From contig CANQNF010000016.1 of NCBI GenBank assembly GCA_947625125.1, positions 1 to 64,000 of the forward strand: a stretch of 64,000 nucleotides of DNA. Reading direction: 5' to 3'. This DNA comes from an uncultured Clostridia bacterium (GTDB lineage Bacteria > Bacillota > Clostridia > Oscillospirales > Ruminococcaceae). The translations under genes were made by a program, and so were the position numbers. How positions within the stretch are numbered: the first letter of the stretch is position 1; each line of letters opens with the position of its first letter. Of the stretch, positions 55,795 to 63,703 are shown piece by piece. The notes beneath the pieces are model-generated. The model was not told the DNA's origin. It saw only the letters and a program-made list of their open reading frames with translations, and did no database searches.

Positions 55795-56019
55795 TTACCA
55801 AACATGGTTGATCCAATTTAGCAGTTCACGTTTCAGTTGTTCACACTCTGCTGCACATTCTTTCGGGAAATAGCGTTCCCGATTGAATATGATCTTGTAC
55901 ATCGGTGAAAAGTCAGTCATCATGGCATGACTGAGATGCGGAAAAACGATATGTCAATATGCAAAAGGAAATGACGCTTGATTCAGCAGCTTTTCAATGT
56001 GTGGCGCAGGAATTCCCTG
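55795..56019 (-). pseudogene. Alpha/beta-hydrolase (acyl-CoA thioesterase-like) C-terminal remnant
   Basis: The minus frame reads GIPAPHIEKLLNQASFPFAY, a TGA stop, then HIVFPHLSHAMMTDFSPMYK and ends after LKRELLNWINHVW. The HLSH segment looks like the catalytic histidine region of a BAAT-type acyl-CoA thioesterase or related hydrolase. Only the last 75 or so codons exist, with one internal stop. Assignment to the family is from memory of the pattern and is uncertain. Confidence 0.5.
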
Positions 56020-56099
56020 CAGTATAATTATATCATAAATCACCGACTTGTCAAATTTTGTTTATGACAGATTTCGACAACAGTCATTTTCTCAAAAAT

Positions 56100-56300
56100 T
56101 TACAATTGATTGTAGCAATCAATAACGTCAACACCGCCGCGAGAGGTAAGCCTCTTTTTCACCGCTCGTATCTTCTCACGGAATCCGATAAAGGCGGCAT
56201 TGCACTTTTCAAGCAGTTCGGGCAAATCCGAAAGTGAAATGTTTTCATCTCCACACCTGCTCCTGTAAAAAAACTGCAAACGACATTTTCGGAAAGCTTG
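56100..56300 (-). pseudogene. Unidentified gene fragment downstream of the GH2 gene
   Basis: An open frame that ends at TAA 56100-56102 encodes DENISLSDLPELLEKCNAAF and FREKIRAVKKRLTSRGGVDV, which looks like genuine helical protein, but it has no start codon with a ribosome site and is cut off at the GH2 stop. Possibly the C-terminus of a lost gene. Not recognised. Confidence 0.35.
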
Positions 56301-56303
56301 ATG

Positions 56304-58388
56304 TTAAGCCGGTTCATCATTCTGCGCCACCCACACGGCCTCGTCCTCAATGTATTTTTCGTCAGAAAATTCGGCGACCGCTCTTATTTTATGCATAAAT
56401 CTGCCGGAAATATTAACGTTTTCCCAGATGAAAACCGTGCCGGATTTTTTGCCATATCCCATGAATTTTTCATCAACATAAAGCCCGACTTTTTCGGCAT
56501 TCGAGTAGGCTTTCACGACCGGCACCGGGCTCGACCGAGAGCTGAATCGCTTGTCGGTCAGCCAAACCATCGGCTCGGGATTCCAGACCGATTTATAAAA
56601 ATAGTTTGCGTCCTTTGGCAGGCGCTCACGGGTGCAAAGTCCCTTGTCATTCTGGCCTTTCGTGTCGCCATCCTCACGCCCATCGGAGGCAAAATCGAAC
56701 ATGCACCAGACGAATTTGCCCCATAAATACGGCCTTTGCGAGAATTGCCGCCAAATGTCCTCGTGCAGAGCTGACTGGTAATTTTCGGGATGCCGGAGCC
56801 TCCAGCTGTCGATATCCTCCGCCCAAATAATGTTGTCTTTGTGCTGAGAAATTGCCCCTCCACCACCGTACTCGGTGACGGCAATCGGGCGATTTTCTTT
56901 TTTGTGATACTCGTCGAGCCACCTGCCGAAAGCGTCGTCCGAGCCGTCAATGTACCAGCCAAAATAGCGGTTATAGCCGACGACGTCGCCCGGCAAATTC
57001 ATGAATCTGCCCCAAAATTGCGCGTCGGCAAAAGAAGTTAATCTTGATTTATCCTCAGATTTTGCAAGCATATGTAAATCTGAGTATATGTCAAATATCT
57101 CATCCGACATCTGGAACAGCTCGTTCGACAGTCCCCAGATGATCACCGATGGGTGATTGTAATTTTGACGGATGAGTTCACGGAGCTGTTGCTTGGCATT
57201 ATCTGCGAAGCCCTCAGCAATTGATAAATTATCATCATTCGCCGACATTTTATTGACAATTCCTATTTCCGTCCAGACGCATATTCCGAGCCTGTCGCAG
57301 AGGTCGTACTCGTGATTTGCATGCTGATAGTGCGCCATTCGGACAGCCGTGCAGCCCAAGTCACGCATCATTTTGTAGTCCCGTTCGCGCTGCTCGTCGG
57401 TCATCGCCCAGCCGCTTTCAAAGCTCTCCTGATGGTAATTTACGCCATGGAGGTCGTAATGTTCGCCGTTTAAGAAGAACCCTTTCTCCGAGTCAATGTA
57501 GTATGTTCTCACCCCGAACTTTTCCGTGACCCCGTCCAAAATTTCACCATCATCCGAAATCAACGTGATCTTGGCAGTGTAAAGATAGGGGTTATGAATG
57601 CCATGCCACAGGTGCGGGTTTGAAATCAAAATTGATGTATTATAATCTACTGAATTTTTAGAATTGATTTTTTCTGCACCAATATTTCTTCCTATATAGT
57701 TATTTTCAGAATCAAAAATTTCTGTTACTATTTTGACAAATTTTGTTTTCATGCTGTCGTTCCTGAGCTTCACAAGCACTCGAATATCTGCAGCATTATT
57801 TGATATATTCTCAGGTGTGACATATACCCCCGACGACCCGTAATCCATAAGGTCGATGTGCAAATCTGGCACCACGATCAGCCTGACGTTGCGGTAAAGC
57901 CCGCCCATCTTCGTGAAGTCTCCCTGGTCGGTAATCGGCGGGATGTAGTCGGTCGGCGCGTTATTGACCTTAACGCAGATTAGATTCTCGCCTGAAGCAT
58001 GCACAAAGCCCGTAATATCGAGCCTGAATGCCGAATACCCGCCCTCGTGTCTGCCGACAAAATTGCCGTTCATATAGACCTCTGCGACCGTGTTTGCTGC
58101 CCCAAATTCAACGAAAATTCGCTTTCCGCAGGCGCTTTCCGGCATGGCAAAACGCTTTCTATAGCCGCCAAGCCCGCGGTAGTAATGCTCGCCGCCCTCG
58201 TCGACGCCGCCTCTGCCGTCCGCGCCGTCGACGGCGTTCCAGGTGTGCGGAAGATTAACGTTTTCGCATATCGAGTCGTCAAAATTTTTGCTTTCAATCG
58301 GCAGGTCGCAAAGCCCGCCGGCCTTAGTCATCTTCAAAAACTTCCAATTTTTATTGAAATCAATTACCGTTCTTCCTGTTTTGCTCAT
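56304..58388 (-). CDS. Glycoside hydrolase family 2 (beta-galactosidase-type)
   Basis: 694 aa. Domain order: N-terminal sugar-binding jelly roll (about 1-180; NLPHTWNAVDG, VYMNGNFVGRHEGGYSAF), Ig-like domain (about 185-290), TIM barrel (about 295-600) with LHGVNYHQE, acid/base in WGLSNELF, nucleophile in VTEYGGGGA, and a C-terminal beta domain. No signal peptide, so cytoplasmic. Substrate could be a galactoside, glucuronide or mannoside. A remnant of an AraC-type regulator lies just upstream on the same strand. Base composition is lower in GC around 57.6-57.8 kb than in neighbours. Confidence 0.9.
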   Translation of the reverse strand: MSKTGRTVIDFNKNWKFLKMTKAGGLCDLPIESKNFDDSICENVNLPHTWNAVDGADGRGGVDEGGEHYYRGLGGYRKRFAMPESACGKRIFVEFGAANTVAEVYMNGNFVGRHEGGYSAFRLDITGFVHASGENLICVKVNNAPTDYIPPITDQGDFTKMGGLYRNVRLIVVPDLHIDLMDYGSSGVYVTPENISNNAADIRVLVKLRNDSMKTKFVKIVTEIFDSENNYIGRNIGAEKINSKNSVDYNTSILISNPHLWHGIHNPYLYTAKITLISDDGEILDGVTEKFGVRTYYIDSEKGFFLNGEHYDLHGVNYHQESFESGWAMTDEQRERDYKMMRDLGCTAVRMAHYQHANHEYDLCDRLGICVWTEIGIVNKMSANDDNLSIAEGFADNAKQQLRELIRQNYNHPSVIIWGLSNELFQMSDEIFDIYSDLHMLAKSEDKSRLTSFADAQFWGRFMNLPGDVVGYNRYFGWYIDGSDDAFGRWLDEYHKKENRPIAVTEYGGGGAISQHKDNIIWAEDIDSWRLRHPENYQSALHEDIWRQFSQRPYLWGKFVWCMFDFASDGREDGDTKGQNDKGLCTRERLPKDANYFYKSVWNPEPMVWLTDKRFSSRSSPVPVVKAYSNAEKVGLYVDEKFMGYGKKSGTVFIWENVNISGRFMHKIRAVAEFSDEKYIEDEAVWVAQNDEPA

Positions 58389-58539
58389 GGCTGCCTCCTC
58401 CGTACGAAGTGATTTTACAGTTCTTACAGGTCAATTATAGCGCCAAGCATCTCATTTTACCCGCACAAATGTCATGATGAAATTAACAAATATTCTGTTT
58501 TTATAGGATGCACAAAATAATATCTAAACATATTACATG

Positions 58540-58736
58540 TTAATTTATTCTGTACTTCTTTCTGTATTCGGACGGTGCAACGCCCGTCATTTTCTTAAAC
58601 TGCCTTGAAAAATGTATGACGCTTTCATAGCCGCAACGCCCGCTGATTTCGGTAATGTTCAGCTCGGTTTCGGCCATCAGAACCTTTGCGAATTCGATTC
58701 GCGCGTTTATGACGTCGGCTCCGCACGTGACCCCCC
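58540..58736 (-). pseudogene. AraC-family regulator, C-terminal HTH remnant
   Basis: The minus frame ending at TAA 58540-58542 reads INARIEFAKVLMAETELNIT then EISGRCGYESVIHFSRQFKK and MTGVAPSEYRKKYRIN: the second helix-turn-helix of an AraC/XylS regulator. The 5' part is missing; the frame stops making sense exactly where TCAGA-repeat copy 3 begins (58737). It was presumably the regulator of the GH2 gene. Confidence 0.85.
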
Positions 58737-58799
58737 CTTGAAATTCTGATATCTGATTTCTGACCTCTGTTTTCTTGATGCGGCCGCCTTGGCCACATC
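58737..58799 (-). repeat. Palindrome-capped TCAGA tandem repeat, copy 3
   Basis: On the minus strand: GATGTGGCCAAGGCGGCC, GCATCAAGAAAACAGAGG, TCAGAAATCAGATATCAG, AATTTCAAGG. About 85% identical by eye over its length to copy 4 at 63520-63583, including both ends. Its AATTTCAAGG end abuts the broken AraC gene. Confidence 0.85.
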
Positions 58800-58815
58800 T
58801 AATTTCCCTTCCCTC

Positions 58816-58844
58816 TTGACAAATGCGGTCTATTGTGATAGACT
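58816..58844 (+). promoter_or_regulatory. Promoter of blaI-M56 operon with overlapping dyad
   Basis: TTGACA (58816-58821), 17-bp spacer, TAGACT (58839-58844). A perfect dyad GTCTAT-TGTG-ATAGAC (58828-58843) covers the spacer and -10 box, the expected location for BlaI/MecI-type repression. A second palindrome, CTATAATTATAG, follows at 58857-58868. Confidence 0.75.
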
Positions 58845-58867
58845 GAAATCATGGGCCTATAATTATA

Positions 58868-58907
58868 GACTAAATCACAGGACAAAATCACAGACCAAAA
58901 TTACAGG
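58868..58907 (+). promoter_or_regulatory. Three tandem 13-bp repeats in the blaI leader
   Basis: CTAAATCACAGGA, CAAAATCACAGAC and CAAAATTACAGGC lie head to tail between the promoter and the blaI start. Possibly further regulator-binding sites or an RNA element. Confidence 0.6.
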
Positions 58908-58939
58908 CCCAAGAGAAAAGAATGAAAAGAGGGTTTAAA

Positions 58940-59308
58940 ATGAACATCACTAAAAATATCACGAATTCCGAGATGAGGCTTATGGAGATAATATGGCAGA
59001 GCGCGCCGATAAAGTCGGGCGAGCTTGCGGCGAGGGCTTTTACATGCCTCGGCTGGAAAAAATCGACGGTCTACACCGTCTTAAAAAAGCTCGCGCTCAA
59101 GGGCGCCGTCGAGAATATCGATTCGGTCGTAACGCCGCTCTGCACCAAGGACGAGGTTATGAGCAGCCGTTCTGACGAGCTCATCGCAAACGGCTACAGC
59201 GGGTCGCTGCCGATGTTTTTGGCGGCATTTCTGAAAAAAGAAAAGCTGGCTCAAAAAGAAGCCGAGGAGCTCAAGGGACTTATCGACAGGTTCACCGAGG
59301 AGGAATAG
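58940..59308 (+). CDS. BlaI/MecI/CopY family transcriptional repressor
   Basis: 122 aa from ATG 58940 (GAGGG 7 nt upstream). Winged-helix domain (about 6-75; TNSEMRLMEIIWQSAPIKSG, WKKSTVYTVLKKL) and a C-terminal dimerisation helix. Family members repress their own operon and are inactivated by proteolysis triggered by the BlaR1-type partner, which here is the next gene, 3 nt downstream. Confidence 0.92.
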   Translation: MNITKNITNSEMRLMEIIWQSAPIKSGELAARAFTCLGWKKSTVYTVLKKLALKGAVENIDSVVTPLCTKDEVMSSRSDELIANGYSGSLPMFLAAFLKKEKLAQKEAEELKGLIDRFTEEE

Positions 59309-59311
59309 AAA

Positions 59312-62300
59312 ATGGAGAAAATTTTCGTCTCGGTGCTTAATATGAGCGTCAGCGGGAGCGTTATCATCGCCGCGGTGATAATCATGCGCTTTTTCTTCAA
59401 AAGACTTCCCCGGGCGTACTCCTATGCGCTTTGGTCTATCCCTGCAATACGGCTTCTATGCCCGGTTTCCGTCTCGTCGGTAGTCAGCTTCTTTAATTTT
59501 TTCAAGCCCGATGTTTCGGGAAATCGCATGGAATATATCCCGTCTCCAGGCAGGACATACGTCGCCCCGACGGCTCCCGCCGACCCGGTCGTTCCGACGC
59601 TCCCGCCGACATATCATGACCCTATCGAGGACGTCGCAAAAGATGTTTCGAGGCCGCTTTCTTTCGGAGAACTCGCCGGTATAATTTGGGCGACAGTCGC
59701 GGTCGGAATAATCATCTGGGCGGTGATAAGCTATATTTTGGTGAGGCTCAGGGTCAGGGATTCCCGCGAAAACGGCGGCTATTACGTCTGTGAAAACATT
59801 CCCTCGCCGTTTGTTTTCGGCATTTTCCGCCCGAGGATATATCTTCCCTCCGGGCTTTCCGAGCAGGACGCCGAGTGCATAGTCATGCACGAGCGCACGC
59901 ACATAAGGCGACGGGATTATCTCATAAAGCTTCTTACTGTGCCGATTTTGGCTCTGCACTGGTTCAACCCGCTTGTGTGGCTTGCAATCAACCTCATGAC
60001 CGCCGACATGGAGCTTTCCTGCGACGAGCAGGCGCTGAAAAACTTCCCGCCGGAATATAAAAAAGCCTATGCTTCAGCGCTTCTCAACGTTTCTATGAAG
60101 CAGAACAAAATCACGCTGAACGGCGTTTTAGGATTCGGGGAGTCGAATATAAAGTCACGAATCAAGGGCGTTCTTCACATGAAAAAGCCGAAGCTGTGGG
60201 CGGTTCTGGCGGCAGTCACAGCGGCGATAATCTTAGCGGTGTGCCTATTGACAAACGCCGTAGGAAATACCGAAAAAACGGTCGACGAGGCCCTGCCCGA
60301 AAATAACGAATCCGACGCGGAATTTGAAGATATAATCGACCGCTATATTTTCTTTGAGCAGATTTATACCGTCGATTCTCTGAGCTTCGGCAGCATAAAC
60401 GGTCCGGATGATCGGGCAATAGGCCCCGACGACGGTATCACCGTAAACGGGGACATCTATTACCCCGTCGTTCAGGATGGCTTTACAGAGTGGCGGCAGC
60501 TTGAGGACTTCATGCGCGGGCTTTTCACCGATGATCTTGCCGAAAGCTATCTCTCGGATGGGCGCTATATTGAGCAGGACGGAAAGACGTTCTCGCTGAT
60601 GGCAGGAGGCACGGGCTGGTACGTCTCGCCGGAATATATCTACGGGACCGAGGAGCTTGATGACGGGCGGCTTAGGCTCGATTTCTACCGCGAATGGGAT
60701 AGAAATGAGGTCGGCGAGTATTACACCGTAAAGCTGATACTTGAAAATACCCCCGACGGGTACAGGATTGCCGAGGCCTCGCATGACCATGTCACCGACT
60801 ATGACAGCTACGACTGGCTCGCCCCGGTCAACAGATTCGTGCAGCGGGAGTTTTACTTTGACCCCGACTTCACCGGACGGCATGACGCCGAGGACGCGGG
60901 AGAGAGCGTCGTGAGCGAAATCGCGCACAATGTCACCGTGACATTCAGATACACAAGCGACGGCGAATTTGTCGACGCGTTTACCGACGGCCGCGGGGAG
61001 CAGGTCGATGAAGTCTATGCCCTCGACGAAAACAGGCTTTTGGTCTATGACTGGGACATGATAGCGCGCGAACAAATTTATCTTCTTGACTTTGAAACCG
61101 GTACGACCGAGCCGGTCCTGCCGGATACCGCGTTCGGATTCAGCTACAACGACTACTACGACATTACCGGTAAATGGGAGACGATAGAGTGGGTCACGAC
61201 CCCTCGGGTAAGCCCCGACGGTACAAAGATACTCTATGAATCAAACAAATACGCCGAAAACGGCAGGCCGGTCTATCGCTTGGGGCTGTGGGTCTATGAC
61301 ATTCAGAGCGGCACAGAGGAGAGAATCGCGAGACCCGAAGAGGCCGACCCCGACCACGTTACCGCCGATTATCGCTGGACGGATGACGGCAAAGTGCAGT
61401 TTTCATGCTACAGCGCCGACGCCGAATATTTTCTGGATTACATCTATGACCCCGAGACAAAGGAGACCTCGCCGGTGACGACTGCCGACAGCGTAAAAAA
61501 CGTCACCCGGGATTTTGACGGGCAGTTCATCAGCGCCGACATTCCCGTAAGATGGCACAGCTATACGGTGGAAGATTACGATCTCCAGCATATCGGAATA
61601 CAGATCTATGACGGCGAGATCCCCGAGCAACGCGAAATGTACGGTGGAAAGATGTTTATCGCGTCGGCTGTAAGCGGCAGGGCGCAGAGCTATCTCGAAT
61701 CTCAGGAGGTGCTCGGCGTTACCTATGACGTTTCGGACTATACAACCGCTTCGGGGTATAAAATGAAGCTTTGCTATCGCGACGGAGTTTTGGACTATGC
61801 TACATTTGACGATTTTTCGAGCATGTGCATATTCTTTGACCTTAGCGAGCAGGACGACATGAGCGTTATTTTCGGGATAATCGACAGTATCGTATTTTCA
61901 ACCGGCGAGAGCGAACCCGCACCTTTGATTTCTTATGATGAAGCGGAAGATATTCTAAGCGAAGCGCTTGAGGAATATGCGCAATACAGCGGTTTCGGGG
62001 GTATCGAGCTTTCTTCGGTCGGCGGCAGGGATGTCCAAGAAATAAAAATCGGAAAACACGACGGCACCTATACAGAATACGCCTATTGCTTCACGGCAAG
62101 ATATCAGGACCGCGATAGGCTGCCGAGATTTTACGCAGTGACCGCAGACCTGAGCAGCGTCTGCGTTTACGACCCCGAGGACGAGCAAGACGAGGCGTTT
62201 TATGAGTATCTTAAATCTGCGGAGTCGTACGAAGACGTTCCGGATTATGTTGTATTCACCGACTTTTACGCGCAAGCCGAGGCGTTTGATGGGTTTTTGA

Positions 62301-62332
62301 GGGATATTGACAGCAGGGGTGAGGAAGATTGA
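59312..62332 (+). CDS. M56 family metallopeptidase sensor (BlaR1-like), very long
   Basis: 1006 aa against about 585-600 for classical BlaR1/MecR1. N-terminal M56 part with membrane helices near 8-28, 40-60 and 118-140, the zinc motif in VMHERTHIRRRDYL (about 192-205), a fourth helix region and LSCDEQALKNFPPEYKKAYA; a further helix near 295-315 (WAVLAAVTAAIILAVCLL) leads into about 690 extracytoplasmic residues. These are not a penicillin-binding domain: they include beta-propeller-like repeats (VSPDGTKILYESNKY, YRWTDDGKVQFSC). The sensed ligand is unknown. Confidence 0.88.
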   Translation: MEKIFVSVLNMSVSGSVIIAAVIIMRFFFKRLPRAYSYALWSIPAIRLLCPVSVSSVVSFFNFFKPDVSGNRMEYIPSPGRTYVAPTAPADPVVPTLPPTYHDPIEDVAKDVSRPLSFGELAGIIWATVAVGIIIWAVISYILVRLRVRDSRENGGYYVCENIPSPFVFGIFRPRIYLPSGLSEQDAECIVMHERTHIRRRDYLIKLLTVPILALHWFNPLVWLAINLMTADMELSCDEQALKNFPPEYKKAYASALLNVSMKQNKITLNGVLGFGESNIKSRIKGVLHMKKPKLWAVLAAVTAAIILAVCLLTNAVGNTEKTVDEALPENNESDAEFEDIIDRYIFFEQIYTVDSLSFGSINGPDDRAIGPDDGITVNGDIYYPVVQDGFTEWRQLEDFMRGLFTDDLAESYLSDGRYIEQDGKTFSLMAGGTGWYVSPEYIYGTEELDDGRLRLDFYREWDRNEVGEYYTVKLILENTPDGYRIAEASHDHVTDYDSYDWLAPVNRFVQREFYFDPDFTGRHDAEDAGESVVSEIAHNVTVTFRYTSDGEFVDAFTDGRGEQVDEVYALDENRLLVYDWDMIAREQIYLLDFETGTTEPVLPDTAFGFSYNDYYDITGKWETIEWVTTPRVSPDGTKILYESNKYAENGRPVYRLGLWVYDIQSGTEERIARPEEADPDHVTADYRWTDDGKVQFSCYSADAEYFLDYIYDPETKETSPVTTADSVKNVTRDFDGQFISADIPVRWHSYTVEDYDLQHIGIQIYDGEIPEQREMYGGKMFIASAVSGRAQSYLESQEVLGVTYDVSDYTTASGYKMKLCYRDGVLDYATFDDFSSMCIFFDLSEQDDMSVIFGIIDSIVFSTGESEPAPLISYDEAEDILSEALEEYAQYSGFGGIELSSVGGRDVQEIKIGKHDGTYTEYAYCFTARYQDRDRLPRFYAVTADLSSVCVYDPEDEQDEAFYEYLKSAESYEDVPDYVVFTDFYAQAEAFDGFLRDIDSRGEED

Positions 62333-62565
62333 GGGAGGGGGGGAAAGCTTTTTTGCGCTGTAAAAGGCTGACGTCGGGCATTGCGAAGCGCCGATAATAT
62401 TAAGCTGCCAACGATGAACGAAGCGCGAGTATGAGCCATCCACAACAGAGCCCTCGGAATAGCTCGCAAAGTGTATAATACATCAAAAAACCCGTATAAT
62501 TTGTATTGAACCTCAACCGAAAACCTCCTAAAATAAAGGAAGAATTTATTTTAGGATGTAAAATT

Positions 62566-63531
62566 ATGCTCAAACGTCTGCTTTCCGTCATCTTGGCGGC
62601 TGTGATAATAATTTCCCTCGTGGGGTGCGGCTCAAAAAAGCGCTCGATCATTGAACTCACTCTCTCGACCGAGGACGCGGAGGCCATCTTAAACGCCGCG
62701 GGTATCTATCTTCCCGACGCCGAGACCGCAGTAGGCGCGAACACCGTCATCCGGCTCTACGGCTGCCGAAACGACCTGCAAAACTACTCCGACGAGGAGA
62801 TGGTGCAGACCGGATATTGAACCTTTAAAGAGCGCTACGGCTGCGATATAGACTATGTAGAATGCGTTTTTGCGGACCGCCGGACGACCCTTGCCAACCT
62901 CATGCTCGCCGGGACCACTCCCGATTTTTATGCGGCATGGGCGACCGACTTCCCCTACTACTGCTTACAGGGAATGTTTGCGCCGATAGACGATTACATG
63001 AGCTACGACGACCCGCTCTGGCAGGAAATGAAGTACATGGCCGACAACTACTTCTCTATCGCCGGCAAGCATTACATTTTTATAACAGACGTTATAGCAA
63101 ACTGCGTCGTCGTTTACAACCGCAGAATTATGGACGAATACGGCTTTGACGACCCGGCCGAGCTGTTTTACAACGGCGAATGGACCTGGGACGATATGAT
63201 GGAAATGTCGCTTGATTTTTCCGATCCCGATGAGGGCAGATACGCTTTTAACGCATGGCACACCGAAGAGGCGCTGTTCACCTCCACCGGCACGTTTTTG
63301 GTGGAATACGACCCTGCCGAGGGAATTTTTAAGCATAATCTTGACGACCCGAGAATCGAGAGAGCCGCTAACTGGCTGTATGACGTGATGAAAAACGACC
63401 TGTCATTCCCGATGTGGACGACCGGCTGGACGATGAACTACGGAGCCGAGGGCGGAGGCATGAAAGAGGGAAAAACGCTCTTTGCGATGGACCCGTGGTA
63501 TGTTTTAGACGAGTGCAGAGATGTGGCCAAG
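62566..63531 (+). pseudogene. Extracellular sugar-binding lipoprotein (ABC solute-binding family 1), broken
   Basis: Starts MLKRLLSVILAAVIIISLVGC with lipobox LVGC and AGGA upstream. It reads normally to codon 84, meets TGA at 62818-62820, and then continues in the same frame as a typical family 1 binding protein (TFKERYGCDIDYVE, LANLMLAGTTPDFYAAWATD, NGEWTWDDMMEMS, GKTLFAMDPWYV). Homology ends at 63520-63531 where TCAGA-repeat copy 4 begins; the C-terminal third is missing. TGA is used as a normal stop in other genes here, so a TGG-to-TGA mutation is likely. No permease genes adjoin. Confidence 0.85.
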
Positions 63532-63583
63532 GCGGCCACATCAAGAATACGGAAGTCAGATCTCAGATGTCAGAATTTCAAGG
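63520..63583 (+). repeat. Palindrome-capped TCAGA tandem repeat, copy 4
   Basis: GATGTGGCC (63520-63528) pairs with GGCCACATC (63534-63542), then AAGAATAC, GGAAGTCAGATCTCAGATG, TCAGAATTTCAAGG. Almost the same as copy 3 in the opposite orientation. It lies at the 3' break of the sugar-binding protein gene and is followed by a GTCGCC-TAT-GGCGAC hairpin. Confidence 0.85.
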
Positions 63584-63703
63584 TGTCGCCTATGGCGACG
63601 ATTTTAAAAATAATGAATAATGCGGGCGATTTAGACACTTCCGTTAAAATTAAGCGTAGAATCCGTATTGAACGGCAATTTTATCTGTTTTATAATAAAA
63701 TTT

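Noticed and set aside
62818-62820. TGA as a selenocysteine or tryptophan codon
   Set aside because: No SECIS-like hairpin was seen right after the codon, no selenoprotein family is involved, other genes end in TGA, and the gene is also truncated; a nonsense mutation is simpler.
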